A stretch of 64,000 bases of DNA, taken from Symsagittifera roscoffensis (Eukaryota; Xenacoelomorpha; Acoela; Convolutidae). This document shows positions 1-12,560 of this stretch, one piece after another. Under the pieces are notes generated by a model. The model did not search any database, was not told where the DNA came from, and saw only the letters and a program-made list of their open reading frames with translations. Within the stretch, counting starts at the first letter, position 1. Each line of letters opens with the position of its first letter. The stretch covers positions 12,156,530 to 12,220,529 of the forward strand of contig NC_087069.1 of assembly GCF_963678635.1 (NCBI RefSeq), given 5' to 3'. The position numbers were made by a program, and so were the translations under genes.

Positions 1-1200
1 CTGAATTTGCGTGCATATTTTCATTTACCATGTTGTTCAGAACCCCTTGAATAGGGGATAAAGGCCCACTTCCTCTCAACGAATTTCGAGGCGAATACGG
101 AGACAATTTAGCCTTTTTCGAAGGACGAGATTCTTCGCAATATATGACAAAGTCGCTACTTCGACGTGCCATATTTGCATATATTAGGCTGCATTAGCAA
201 CTCTGAAAATACTCTCAAACATTAGTTCACTGAAAAACTAAAGATTTCCGAAAAAATCACTCGGACTCATGCATTTAACTCTCTTCCTTGTCTCACTTCG
301 GATTAGTTGATATATACGCGGCGACATTGAAAACACATCATCAAGATTTTCGCGTTTCCTGAATAAAAACAAAAATGGTTGTTTCATAGGGTGCAGTCCC
401 CGGAACGTGGCAAACTCTACCAGGCGCTGTCGGAAATTGCACATCCGTTCTGTTACTTAACTCGCGAGGCGTCAGAATCTCCAACGGGGACTGCCCATGA
501 GGAACATCCCTTGCGGGTATTGATCGTTCCATTGCGGTCGTCAATGCTAGTCGTCCCGATCGCTACTTGTATTCCTGCCTCAAGCGTTCTATCTCTTCTC
601 CCTGTTTCTCGTTGCAATCCTCAAACAGTCTCTTGCACATGTCTCTGTCTTTTTCGGTTCTAAGCGAGATTTTTCTCGCCCGCTCCAGTTCCTCTTTGGT
701 ATATGTTCAGATCTTACAGAGATTCGTTCGTTTGAACTTCTTGTACTCTGGTCCGTTTTGGTGGCGCAGCTGCTCTGTTGTGAGCTAGACGAGGCTGCCT
801 CGCTACTCATCTCTTGATGCATGCTCCTCAACCCAGGCCTAGGCTTGGTCGGAAGAGGCATTTCACCTGGTTGGTAGGTCCTGGAACTTCTCAATCCAGG
901 CTCGTTCGACAAGTCATTTCCTGAGAGTGCCCCGTTTCTCCACCTCATTACCCCCATGTTTGGGCGGTCTAGTAATCCTTGTTGTCCATAAGGAGCCATC
1001 AATAAGACTTCCTTGGGGCAGTCCCCCACAATTGTCATGCTCCAAGATAATCGTTAAGGCGGCCAACAACAGACTACCTCTGTGTCCTCCAGAGCGGAGT
1101 CACGACCCCTCAGCCGGCAAAAGATCGAATCTATCACCGGCCCTACAAATGCCTGGGCGAGGTCTATCAATTCATTGAGTTGAAGTTATCCATTTCGTAG
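1..1200 (-). mobile_element. Copy B, start of the 3' tail block (fossil, continues beyond left edge)
   Basis: On the minus strand this stretch is homologous to the first tail segment of copy A (15,520-16,620). Shared stretches include a YQPGEMP motif next to a serine run (SSEAASSSS), the IPAR...GQSP...LTPRE segment and the same sequence just upstream of them. It lies 3' of the macro-domain fragment at 1,437-1,609, as the tail does in copy A. The segment is part of a giant Ty3/gypsy-like element, B, whose gag-pol part lies at 26.2-38.9 kb. It is a fossil with several breaks. No function is assigned; the corresponding region of A predicts a coiled coil. Confidence 0.75.
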
Positions 1201-1436
1201 GATTCGACTTCAAAAGTCAAATGAGAAGATTTTGATCTTAAACTATATTAAAAATCGTTTGAATTCTAAAATCTTGGTATTTCATCCAAGAGTAGAAAAT
1301 CCAAAATTTGATATATTCTTAAGATTATTGATCGAGTATTCATGGTCACTAACCATTTCACACCCAAAATCCTAATACTATATAAAACATAATACATTAC
1401 CTTTAAAGCATAACAAATCCTAATCTCGACCTACAC
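1201..1436 (-). other. Copy B, non-coding spacer between macro gene and tail
   Basis: AT-rich spacer with no convincing open frame. It resembles, in position and in phrases such as the repeated 'aaaatcttgg/aaaattttgg' stretches, the spacer at 15,229-15,520 of copy A. Confidence 0.5.
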
Positions 1437-1609
1437 TCAACCTACACTCAAGTAGTATTTATTGTCTAAAAACACTTCTATGATGGTATCAGAAAAAATC
1501 ACATGAATCAGCGCATACAGCTCCCGAGGATTTAGTCGTCCTCGGTTTGGGTCGTACACCGGAATCAATAGTTTTTCACCTTCCTCTCCACTAGGAAGTC
1601 TCTCAGTCT
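1437..1609 (-). mobile_element. Copy B, C-terminal part of the macro-domain-like gene (fossil)
   Basis: The minus strand encodes the same ending as the macro-like protein of copy A: a PVYDPNRG motif, then RELYALIHVIFSDT and a YYLS ending. The upstream half of this gene lies at 26,233-26,442. The two halves are separated by copy A, whose 5' LTR begins directly next to this fragment. This places A inside the macro gene of B. Confidence 0.8.
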
Positions 1610-2521
1610 TGTGACATTCGACCAGAATGGACAAAACTGCAGATTCAACAGCTTCGAAATTTTAGCAACTATTCTTCCGAATTGACAATTTTAAGAGATT
1701 AACAACGTTATTGGGACGATTGGTCGAAAGCTGAAGGTCAAGATATTCTGGTGTTTTGAAATTTTGAAAATTCGAAGTGATGACGTAATAATTCTGAGAA
1801 GTGTCAAAAACGGCCATTTTGGAAGAAAACCAGATTATAATCAGAACAACAACAGTTGCGACGAAGATCACTACGAGAAAATAGAGAATCAAAATCGGAG
1901 AAAAAGCTGAATTAGCAGAGACCGTTCTGAATTGCAACTATTGTGTCGCTACAAAAGTTGCAAGGCCGTTTGCAACAACGGCGATGGGTAGAAGACAACC
2001 TTCCGGAGAGAAGATAAGGGTCTTATTTCCCCGGATTCAAGAATCCGGAGGCGTCTCGGGAGTTGAAATGAAACTCTTTTATTTAAAGTTTTAGCTTCGC
2101 TGTTATGTCTTGAATTGAATTTAATTAACATCTGAATTAATTTTGCAAGGATGAGAAGCTAGGAGTTGGGGGAAAGGGTTGATCCAGCTTCGATGGAGAT
2201 GATGATTTTTATCTACTGAACAAAAACAATAGTAATATAATAAGTAGTAGTAGCCCTGTTTTTAGGAGTGACCTCGTGGCCTGGCAATACTGAGACCCAG
2301 CCATGAGCTCACTAATTTTGCATGTAAATAAGTTAATTTGAGTATTTTGACCGAACCCGAAAGCAGTAACGTTTTGTCGACCCGATGTTTGAAAGACCAC
2401 CAAAAGAACTGGCTTTGGTAGAGACGGTGAAAAGCATGTAGAGCTTGGTTTAGACAATGGCCAGTCGTTTTATAGCTTAGCTTTATATTCCGTCGATATG
2501 TAGTTCCGGGCGATTGTTACA
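1610..2521 (+). repeat. 5' LTR of copy A
   Basis: Begins TGTGACATTC and ends GATTGTTACA, giving the TG...CA ends and a short TGTnACA terminal inversion typical of LTRs. A direct copy lies at 25,322-26,232 and a strongly diverged one, the 5' LTR of copy B, at 38,060-38,947 on the other strand. Outside the left end is the macro-gene fragment of copy B; inside the right end is a primer-binding-like site. Confidence 0.85.
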
Positions 2522-2533
2522 TAGATGTTTTTA

Positions 2534-2551
2534 TGGCGCTCCTGGGTGTTA
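2534..2551 (+). promoter_or_regulatory. Candidate tRNA primer-binding site of copy A
   Basis: The 18 bases TGGCGCTCCTGGGTGTTA start 13 bases after the LTR end. They begin with TGG, the complement of a tRNA CCA end, followed by a stretch that could pair with an acceptor stem and T arm. Copy B has TGGCGCTCATGGGTTTTA at the same place (38,031-38,048, minus strand). Conservation supports the call; the tRNA species is not identified. Confidence 0.55.
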
Positions 2552-3877
2552 TTCTTTTTTAACATCATGACCGGCAGAACCGTTAACGAGCACTCTGCGC
2601 CGAACGGATGCTCACATTAACGCGTTTAATAGGCCAAAACCGCCGGGGCGGAAGGGTAGTTCGGAACGCGGAAGCCTTCCGGATTACCGTGAATAGTTTT
2701 TTAACCTAGTTAAGACCAAAAATTCAGGAACCAGGAAGGGTGCGAGGATCGGCCATCCCCTCGTTCCCTGAGAGGTCCGTGACCAAAATTACTTAAAGAT
2801 ATATATAAAACCAAACAAAAAGTAGTATAGTACCCAAGAAAAACAAAAAACATAAAAAATAAACGAAAAAACCAAAAACAGTAAAAAAGTATAAAATCAG
2901 TAGAAATCATCCCCACAGACAAGATGTGATCCGACCCCCTCGTTTGTTGTTGATAGATATATATTGTTGTTACAGGCATTTATATCAGTTAGGATTGTTA
3001 TGATCATTTTTGTAGCCCGTTTGTGAGGCTTGTACTGAAGGGTCATTTGAGTATTTAAGCACGTTAAAGCTAAATTGCGCTCATTCCGGAAGGGTCTGCT
3101 GATTTGCGCTCAATCCGGAAGGGTCTTGGGAGAAGACTGATCCCGCAAGCAGTACAAGGAGCAGCAAGAAGGGGCTCAACGACAACAACAACCGACTGCT
3201 GAGTATCGTTAACAAGTTTTGTATCTTTTTTGGTACAAAAATTAAGATAGTAATCTGTGGGGGCTCGACAGTGCTGCACTGTAGTGACCCTTCACCGAAC
3301 TGCGAATATTCGAGTTAAGCACCTTAATTCGGATATTGAAAAAACCCGTAGGGGTAAAGTATTACTAATATTTTACTTATATAGCCCATATTACTACTCC
3401 TATATCGTTTTTCAGTAAAAAAACAAAGAAAACAGACCGGTTTTTAGGGTAAAATAAGCGATATTTTGATCCCCCCACAAATCGCAATTTTTGACATATC
3501 GATATTTTTTGAAACGGAAAAAAGCGCTAAATTAGTGTGTTACATCGTAATTGCACTACTATAGTTGGTAGAACCGGTTAAGTTTAGTTCGGAAATGGTT
3601 GGAAATATTTTGGTACCAAAAACCGAATATTCGCGACTTTTGAGAAAGCGGAACACTATAAAATCAGAAAATTTTGTAAAATTTTTGAGTTAGGACAGTA
3701 AAAATAGTTGTTCGGACAACGTCCACTAGTGAATCTACAGCTTCTAAAACCCGCTTTCCGAAAGCCTTCCGCGTTACAGAGAAGTCGAACTTAACGTGTT
3801 TGATTCAGTGGATTCATCAATCCGGAGGCGTTTTAGATCGGGTTTTTTGCATTGAACAAGAAGACTATAGGCTTTCT

Positions 3878-4273
3878 GAGCTCGGATCATTAGTTTTTAG
3901 GTCAAAAAGCACAGAATTGCGGAACAAGTTAGGCGGAACCTGTAAGAGAGAAATTTCCTGTCTTCAGAAAAAAGACGTTTTAGTTAATAACTTTGGAACT
4001 ACTGAACAAATCCAGTTAATCTTGGTACCATTAGATCAGCAATTAGCTGAGCTCACTAATAGGAACAAAAGCTCGGAGCTCGGATCATTAATTTTTAGGT
4101 CGAAAAGAACAGAATTGCGCAAAAAGTTAGGCGGAACCTAAAAGAGAGAAATTTCTTGTCTTTAGAAAAAAGACGTTTTAGTTAATAACTTTGGAACTAC
4201 TGGACAAATCCAATTAATCTTGGTACCATTAGATCAGCAATTAGCTGAGCTTACTAATAGAAACAAAAGTTAT
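3878..4273 (+). repeat. Tandem duplication, ~198-bp unit, in the leader of copy A
   Basis: Two head-to-tail copies of about 198 bp each, starting GAGCTCGGATCATTA at 3,878 and again at 4,076. They are about 95% alike and both contain the GGTACCATTAGATCAGC stretch. Confidence 0.85.
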
Positions 4274-4599
4274 TCGAGAAAGTAGGCGTGAAAACTTTTT
4301 GAGATTGTTTTTAGCAAATTCACCAATTCGGGATGGTAGACCCCTCACGTTTTATAAAAATTTTTTTAGAAAGATCTTACACCCCTACCAAAGGGTATAA
4401 ACGGTTCAATGAGGCAATTTTACGCTGTTCAAGAAGAATCGGGAAGGCTAAAGGCACCAGAAAACCTTGATAGAGCCGGAATTAGGCTAGCGATAAGACC
4501 CTTCACCGTTAGCGTGAATTGTCAAATAAGAGGCTTAAATTCAATCCGGAAGGGTCTAAGCAAGGACCATTTACCCTACCTAGTTGATACAAACAGCAT

Positions 4600-4900
4600 A
4601 ATAGCATCGGAGAACGTATCCGGAGGGGTATAGGTTAAAATCAAGGAAGTGTCAGAAAAGCTATTTTTACAAAACCGGAGGGCTCCCAATCCGGAGGGGT
4701 CTTGTTTTCACAAAACCGGAGGGGTCCCAATCCGGAGGGATCATACATTTGCTAACCCAGAGGGGTTCCAAACCGGAGCGGTCTCAATTTTGTCGATCCG
4801 GAAGGGTCCTATTTTTTTCCAATCCGGAGGGGCGCTGTTTTTTGCCAATCCGGAGGGGTACTATTTTTTGTCAACCCGGAGGGTTATTATTTTATTAAAG
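4600..4900 (+). repeat. CCGGAGGGGTC minisatellite in the leader of copy A
   Basis: About ten irregular repeats of a unit centred on AATCCGGAGGGGTC, separated by short T-rich spacers. The sense strand happens to be open through most of the array, but the translated product is just the repeat and is not taken as a gene. Copy B carries a longer and more regular array at 35,660-36,245. Confidence 0.8.
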
Positions 4901-5648
4901 GACTTAGGCAAATAGAAGAAAAGATAATAGTATGGGGAAATAGCTTACCAAGAGACCGGCTAGGAACCAGTGACTGCACTTGTAACTTGCTTTTAAAAGA
5001 AAAAAAGACCAGACCAAAGCAAAACAAGTCCAAACTCGGATATTCGCGACACTAAGCCTAAATTAAAAAAGAGTGTGTAACTCATTGGTGTGGATTGAAA
5101 TCCAAAACGTTTTTGAGAAAATTGACTGCCCTGAGGATTTTAGTAGGTCTAGTTCGGGCAGTCCGAAGGCAAATAGGTAACTCAGTACTCGGTGGGTGCA
5201 ATAGAAGCCCACTTGAGAAAATTACTGCCTTCAAGTTTGTCTGTTTGGTGCAGCACCAAGCAGGGAAAGCTCTTGCTCTATAAAGCAAGTTCGACTATTG
5301 TACTGCGACCGACTAAAAGTACAATACAGATACGTTTTTCATAGAGATATTCTTATTATGTTATGTCTGGTTTTTAAATCAACAGTTTGTGCTTAATTGG
5401 GTACTGAATAAACTATCTTTTAAATTGTCTGATATCATCATACTGTGCTAGTTCTCAAATCTTACGACTAATAATCGATTATTGTAAATAAGTTGTGAGT
5501 ACGCTGTGCCGTGATAACATATAAGGATTCGTGGTCATTATTTAATAGAAACTTTTGGAATTTATGGTGTTGTGTTATTATTATCAGTAGTCAGATCAAA
5601 AGGACACTAACAATCGAACTGAGTGTATAGATAGTAAAAAGTGATAAA

Positions 5649-8640
5649 ATGAAAATGAGTCTAAACAAGCCAAGAATACCTAAACGAGGTAATAGCTCTA
5701 GGAAAATCATACCTGAAAAGCAAAGAAAAGCAATGACCGACCCTTTTGTGGAACGGATCACACGAACCCGGACCGACACAGAGGAGACGGTTTCAGGCAG
5801 AATGGTTAAAACCAGGAGTCAGAAGTCCTCAGAAGAGCGAAAGGCTATGCTAGAAGTGGAGGTCCATCCGGACCAGGCCATGAATGAGAACCAGGAAATA
5901 CATGGACCGGAGTGGAGAGACAGAAAGCTGGCGAGTTAATCTACTCCGGTAGAACAAGGCCAAGATTTTGCCACTTCCACCGGGACAGTGGACCGAGAGG
6001 AGATGTCGGAACTGACCGACATCTCTACTGAAATTGTGGCAACTAGAAAATCTCCCACAGACAACACCATGATGGCAGGCGTGACGGAGAAACAGACAAC
6101 GTCCTCATCGTTCTCAGAAAGAATGAAGAACACTTTCGGAAACATCTTTCCTTTCACCATGTGAGTGGGTACAGGAAATGAAGGTGAATCCCAGGAGGAA
6201 GAAGAGGACGACGAGGAGCAAGTGGATTTTGGATCTCAACTCAGCCTCAATAGTTCGACCCAGGAGAATGAGGCATACACCGACAGAAAGACTGCAACCA
6301 TGGACAAATTTGGTGTGGTGAGAACGATAAGCAAAGACACAAACACATCAGGCCAGTCAAGATACTCTGTGAGTATGACAAATTCGGATACGCGAACTGG
6401 GGAGAATAGAAACATAGGGCTAAGCAACGCATCGTCGGAACCAGAGGTGGATAATGAAAAGACGTCGAGGCAGAGAATTAAAGCCCGAATCTCGACCAAC
6501 TCAAAGCTACCTGGGATCGACAGGTTGACACCGCCACCAGTGACGCCACTAGTAGAAAATGGGGCATCATTAGAAGAAGCCTTGAACAACATAGTGGGCA
6601 GTATAAGAGAACAAAATGAACTTATGTCCATAAGGATGAGTGAACTAGAAAGAGCATTCCACGTTGAAAGAGAAAGTCTGCGGGAAGAAATAAACCGCAA
6701 TAGACAAGAAGTTGGTAGGAGCGAGAAACGTTTGAAGGAAAGAACGGACGAGCACATAGCGAACATTTTGTCGCGAATGGCAAGAGAGGCGGACCAGAGA
6801 GAGTTACGCTTAAGAGACGGTATGGAAAAGTTAAGAACGCAACAAGAGCAGACTCTTTGGACTCTTGACACAAAGATAGATGCGATGATGGAGAGGCGAA
6901 CTCAGGCTATCATGGACAGGTTGGACGGACTACTAGGCAGCAGGAGTGGACCAAAGGAAGGGGAACCGAATTCGAGGGGTCCCAGCAGGGAACCGAAGGT
7001 GAACTTCAATGACCATCAAAAGAGGAGGAAATAAGAATCCACTAGAGGTAGGGGCAGCTCATCAGGCTACACCACAAAGGATAACAGAACATGGGGCCCA
7101 AACAGTAGAGCAAATTCAACTGGGAACAGACAGACCTCAAACGATCGACCGACGCAAGGCACACATGCGACTGGGAGAGGTGATTCCGGTAACAAGAGAC
7201 ATGCGAGCCCAGGGAGGAGTCAGGTGGGCCAAGGGGGAAACAGTCACGGCGATTCGGATTGCAGGGATGCACCGAATACAGAGCCCTTAACAAGGTGCGA
7301 TGATACTCAAGCGGGGCACTCAAGAGATGCTACGGCAATGGCCACAGCCTTTGAACCCCTGAACAGGTCTTTGGAGATATTCCTGACGAGGTTATCCAGA
7401 ACTAATGAACGCAGTGAAAAGTCTAGAAGAGTCTTTAAGAAACCAAGATGCTATAAAGACGAATATGACGACTGCATTGACACCTGGATAGAGGTGATGA
7501 AACTGCATTTTGAGGAAGAAGACCTGTCAGAAAGGCAAGAGTGCAGTGCGCTCACCAGTAACTTGGAAGGGACAGCCCTAAACTGTGTGATGGCCAAAAA
7601 GCAATATCTGATGGCCAAAAGCAAAAGGATACTGTTGAGAAAATCTTCGAAATCTTATTGAATCGTTTTGGCTCAGGGGTGCAAGGACACCAACCAATGA
7701 TGCACTTCGAGAAAAGGAGGCAACGAGAAGATGAGACGATAGACAAGTTTCTAGACGATTTGAAGATGCTTAGAAGGCGTAGCCAACCGGACGAATCGAA
7801 CAGGAGGATGAACCTGGCTGTAGCCTCAAAACTCATCAATGGTGTGAAGAACGATGAACTTCGAACAATGCTAGCAACTCATTACACACCACTATCAACC
7901 AATGCGCCAACACCAAAGGAGTTGAGACTCAAGTCAAAAGATTATCTTTTGTTGAAACCTCCTTCGAGATCTGGATATTATAAGAAAAATTTTGGCAATT
8001 TTAACAACGGACCAGCAAACCAAGGGAACAACTGGTACAAACCGAGGGATGATATGGACAAGAGACGCTCTTGTGCCAATTGCAGTTCAACGGACCATCA
8101 TGTGTCAGCATGCCCAACTTACAAACAGGACATGAAAGCAATAGGCTTCAACCTCGAGGACGAAGATGCGTCAGAAGTCGATCATGAAGATTTCATGAGA
8201 GGGGTAATTGCAAATTTCGGACCGAGGTGTTTCTTTTGCAACTTGGAAGGTCATTTTAAATCGGATTGTCCGCAATTCTGGGATGCTGTAGCAGACATCA
8301 AGCATCCAAGGCATGAGGAATCTTTATCAGGAGTGAAAGCCAGCAAGGCTCGCCTATTGAGTGAAGCGGAGGTGCGCAGAAAAGACAAACCGCAAGAGCT
8401 TACGACGAAGAAAATGCAAGCGGCAACTGAAGAAACATGCGAACCGGAACCAGTGATTGCGGCTGATGACTTCAAGATTGATTATAGGGCAGCCGCGAGG
8501 GATGCTCTAAATAGATTGCAGCAGGAACTGGTGACAAAAGACATTGAACAAAAAGTGAAACTCGAACTGGAAAATGAGAAACTACAGGAGAAACTGAATA
8601 CCTTCGAGGCAGCAGAAGTCGAAGAGACAAATGCACCAAG
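5649..8640 (+). mobile_element. Copy A, gag region with two zinc knuckles (fossil)
   Basis: Open segments from 5,649 to about 8,640 encode a charged N-terminal part, a long coiled-coil-like stretch near 6,600-6,920 (heptad-rich, Arg/Glu-rich), and a capsid-like segment near 7,440-7,980. Two CCHC-type knuckles lie near 8,070-8,115 (CANCSSTDHHVSAC) and 8,228-8,270 (CFFCNLEGHFKSDC); such knuckles bind the element's RNA. A second coiled-coil-like stretch follows near 8,500-8,620. In Ty3/gypsy elements gag builds the particle. It is broken in a few places. Copy B has the homologous region at about 31,990-34,840 on the minus strand. Confidence 0.8.
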
Positions 8641-11450
8641 TAGTTTGAGCATAAAACTTAATGTGATCTCCGCGCAGAGGTTCGGCATGGTGCCACAAGG
8701 AAGCAAAATACAGTCAATCATCTCGGTAGCAGGACACCAGGTAATCAGAAATCTGAGTGAACCATCAGAGTTCACTTTGATGCATTTGGACACATATGCA
8801 GATTATCTGAGGCAGGTGGAGCCACGCACTGAGTCGAGAGCTGTGCGAGCACTACTAACAATGGATGGCCCTCGCATGAAGAAGCTTCATTTACGCTACG
8901 TGGAAGTCTATGGGCCGTATCAAGTGATGCTGAACGTGGATGGAATCAGTATCTACGCTAGGACTTATGTGACAACAGATTGTGACCAAATAGGGCAGAT
9001 TTATTTGGGTGAGGAGGAACTCAAAGTCCGCAGGATAGGCCATGACGCCATGATAGAACAAGAAGCAGTACACATTGGGTACGAAGCAAATGTGACTGCA
9101 CATCTGCTCGACACCAACGGAAAGAAAATCGGAGTCACAGGGCTTCTGGACACAGGAGCGGTAGTGAGTGTGATGCCGAGAAAAACTTGGGAAAGAATGG
9201 GCTTCACGAGGGAAGATCTAATTGCAACGGATCTCCGACTGGCCGCCGCCAATCGAGGAGCAATTTACGTAGCCGGAAGAACACCAATAACGGTTTTCCA
9301 CATGGGAGGACGGGATCTTTGGATGAGATTCCTGGTGGTAGAGAATTTGGACGACGCCGACCAATTCATCTTCGGCAGAGATTTCGTCAGAAATTTTGAC
9401 GTAATGATCGACTTGAACAACGTTCTAATAAAGATTAGGAGCCCGAATCGCATGTATTTAGGAAACCAATTAATAGGATAATAACAGACGAAAACAATTT
9501 TTTAGACAGAAAAGTAAAACAACAGCCGGGACATGCAATAGCAGCAATTTTTAGAATGAGAAATTTAAATTCGTTAAGTGACAGTAAACAGGTTTGTTTG
9601 GTACCGAATCCAAATAGTCAAAGCTCAGTGATTTTAGGTCGGAGCTTCTCGGTAACGCGAAACGGACTGTGTGTCCGTGTGTTATTGAACATACTGGACA
9701 CCACGGTTCCAATCCAGCGTGGAAAGAAGCTTGGTTACGCTTTGCCGACGAGGACCGACTATGAAGAGACACAAAACGTGAAGATATTTAGTGTGAAAGA
9801 CTGTCTTTATCATGCCAATAAAGATAAAAATTTAAAGAGAATTATTGAATTAAAATCTATTCATAAATTGTTTTCAATGAAGTCCGACACGGACGACGGC
9901 TTATCGAGCTGCTCGAATTTTCTGGAACGCCCCTCCTCATATGAACTAGAGTCTGACAAACCAGTTTTCCCAGAGATAGAACACTTGAAACGGAAAATAG
10001 GCGAGGGAGATTTCGAGCTACTATGGGAGGTTTTAAATCGGAACGCGGATGTATTTTCAAGACATAAGGCGGATATCGGTTGCTGTAACTTCATCGAACA
10101 CGAAATTGAACTGGAAGAAGGCGCCGTTCCGCACAAAGAAGGCGCGAGACGAATGACGCCACACAAATTAGAAGCGTGCCGAGCGGAAAAAGAAATGTTG
10201 CTCGAATACGACATGATAGAACCCTCGAAACCGCCATGCGCTTGCGGGGTAGTAATGGCAAAAAAGAAAGGGGGCAGCTTAGGTTTTGTTAAGTTTTGTT
10301 GCGACTTTCGCTACTTGAACGCGGTAACGATAAAAAACGCGTACCCGATACCGCGAATAGACGAGAGCCTCTCTAAACTTGGTGATGCCAAGTTCTTCAC
10401 CACATTGGACTTGGGTTCTGCCTACTGGCAGGTTTCTCTGCGGAAGAAGGATAGATAAAAGACCGGATTCGCGTGTGAGTTGGGGTTGTACCAGTGGAAG
10501 AGGATGCCCTTCGGCTTGTGCAACGCAACGGCCACTTTTCAAAGACTGATGGCTCAGGCTTTGACCAGAGTGACAAAGAAGTACGGGAATCTTGTGATGT
10601 GTTACGTGGATGATGTAGTCATAGCAACACCGACCCTGGATGACCACATTGATCGGCTCGATGAGGTCTTTGGATGCATGAAAAGAGCAGGCTTGAAGTG
10701 CAAACCATCGAAATGTGAAATCGTTGGGGAATCAATCAAGTACCTGGGAAGAATGGTGGACAGGCATGGTGTGAGGCCCGACCCGGAAGCAGTAGAAGCT
10801 GTGTTGACATGGAAGGCTCCCAGAACGGACACACAGCTCCTGAGCTTCCTAGGGTTTGCCAACTGCTACCGTGAGTTCTTAAAAGGATATGCAGACAAGG
10901 TGTATCCGATGCAGAAGCTGATGCGCAACAAAGGGAAAAAGTTCGAATGGAGCGATAAAGCTCAAACTGCCTTCGAGAACATAAAGTGGGAACTGTGTGA
11001 AGCGCCAGTGCTAGGCATGCCTACAGAGAAGGGCATGTATGTTCTTGACACAGACGCATCGGTAGTAGCCGTCTCACGAATATTGCATCAGGAGCAAGAA
11101 TGGAATGGAAGAACGTTTCTCCGTCCCATTGCATATGGCAGCAAGGTCTTGAGTGACACTGAGATGAAATATGGTGCACCAAAAGCAGAAATATTTGAAG
11201 TAGTCACTTTCGTGGAAAAGTACCGCGCATACTTGGGGAGCGCTCCCTTTAAGTTACGCGTGGACAACAGAGCGTTATCCTGGTTGAAGAACTACTCGAT
11301 GGATCAGAGTTATATTGGTAGATGGATAGCAACATTGGATGGCTACCACATGATAATCGAGCACAGGATGCGTGATAAACACGAGAATGCTGACAGCCTC
11401 AGCAAGAAAACTGAGTTCAAGAAAACTGAGAAAACAATCAGGCAGAAATA
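8641..11450 (+). mobile_element. Copy A, protease, reverse transcriptase and RNase H (fossil)
   Basis: A retropepsin-type motif (LLDTGAVVSVMP) lies near 9,144-9,180 in a conserved context. The RT follows from about 10,000, with the DFRYLNAVT segment, a TTLDLG motif and a YVDD box near 10,603. The chromovirus-style RNase H segment follows near 11,040-11,410 (LDTDASVVAVS, DNRALSWL, and the ENADSLS ending). These parts convert element RNA to DNA in cytoplasmic particles. Order and motifs place the element in Ty3/gypsy. The region is broken in a few places. Homologous segments of copy B are at about 29,807-31,990. Confidence 0.88.
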
Positions 11451-12560
11451 AAGGAAGGATTCTCGTTTCTGGACAAAGAAACTTTTGAAGCGCTTCCCTT
11501 AACGAGATGGTTGGACAAATCTAGACATCCATTTCCAGGACATCCTGAGTTACCTGTCGGAAAAGCAGCTGAGATAAAAATCCTATCCAAGGAGGACCCG
11601 GTGCCATTAGATCTGTTGCTGCGCTCAAACCTGGTCCAGCAGGAACTCTCTCGCATGAACATTAACAGCCTCTCATTATTGAATAAAACGGTGCAGGTCA
11701 CACCGCAAGTGATGCGGACGCTGGGTGGATTGTTAGAAAGAGAAGTGACCAGAGATGACCCCGAGTGGGCAGCAGCAGTGGCATCACTGACAGTCAGGGA
11801 GAAGGTGAAGATCATGCCGTCCAGACGACAGCACGAAGAGAACGAGAGAGATTGTAGGACAATAGTTCAGCAACTAGTATCCTCAATGCCACACGAGGTT
11901 TTAACCAGTTTTTCTTACGGACGGAACGATTAGGGGAGCAATACGCCGCAAAGAAAAACCGTTACCTTTGTGGACCAGGATAAAGAAGATGAAAAGGTTG
12001 AACGAAACCTGGTGCAAGATTGTTTGTCCGGTGAGACGAACGATGAGAAAAGCCAGCGAGTTCAAGATCAACACCCGGGATGTAGATGAGGAAGTTCCTG
12101 ATGGGAGGCAGGACCTGGAGAACAAAGTTTTGTCCGGGAAGTTCAGATGGATGAGAAGAAAGCACAGAACTATCCCAGGAGATGGTGCAGATTCCATCAC
12201 AGACTCTTCAACAGATGACAATTCCCGAAACTCAGGAATTGACACCTACTCAGACAGGAACTCGAGCTCGGGATTAGAACTGTCAGAACTAGCGATCCAC
12301 ACACTACTAGTAGAAACTCGTGCAACGGATCTGGTTAGAGAGGTGTACCAGGACCCTGACAGTGATCGCTACCTCATACCAGGCGAAAGAGTCTTTGACA
12401 ACGCAGCGGATGATTTGGAAACAATAGCGGCATCGAAACGTTCATAAAGTCTGTTGCCACAAAAAGAGGTATTCAGTACTGATCTTCAGCCGTTCAAACA
12501 AGAAACACAGCCGTTGGCAAAGATTTGGTGCGTTAAGATGGAAGAAGACACACACCAGCC
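11451..12560 (+). mobile_element. Copy A, ~1.1-kb linker between RNase H and integrase (fossil)
   Basis: Between the RNase H ending and the integrase zinc-binding segment lies about 1.1 kb of coding sequence rich in Asp, Glu, Ser and Arg. Conserved phrases shared with copy B (28,640-29,806, minus strand) include GHPELPV, LLLRSNLVQQELSR and ALLVETRA-like stretches. In most Ty3/gypsy elements RNase H and integrase are separated by only a short tether. No known domain was recognised; the acidic, low-complexity parts suggest disorder. Confidence 0.65.

Larger units (their letters stand above)
2522..5648 (+). other. Copy A, 3.1-kb untranslated leader rich in CCGGA(A/G)GGGTC motifs
   Basis: This gene-poor stretch separates the LTR from gag. 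It is homologous, in the sense orientation, to the leader of copy B (34,850-38,059, minus strand). Words of the form CCGGAAGGGTC or CCGGAGGGGTC recur along most of it (for example near 3,110, 3,825, 4,545, 4,620-4,870), and a ~198-bp block is duplicated in tandem. No gene in it is convincing. A 189-bp stretch (2,797-2,987) reappears at 25,018-25,206 near the 3' end of the element. Confidence 0.7.

Noticed and set aside
1662-1937. Small minus-strand frame with a strong hydrophobic helix inside the LTR, copied at about 25,390-25,650
   Set aside because: It lies wholly within the LTR, antisense to the element, and is interrupted in the other copies; conservation is explained by the LTR itself.
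6236-6871. A 211-codon open frame on the minus strand across gag of copy A
   Set aside because: It is antisense to the better supported gag frame, is Ser/Leu-rich as expected of such a shadow, and has no family resemblance.
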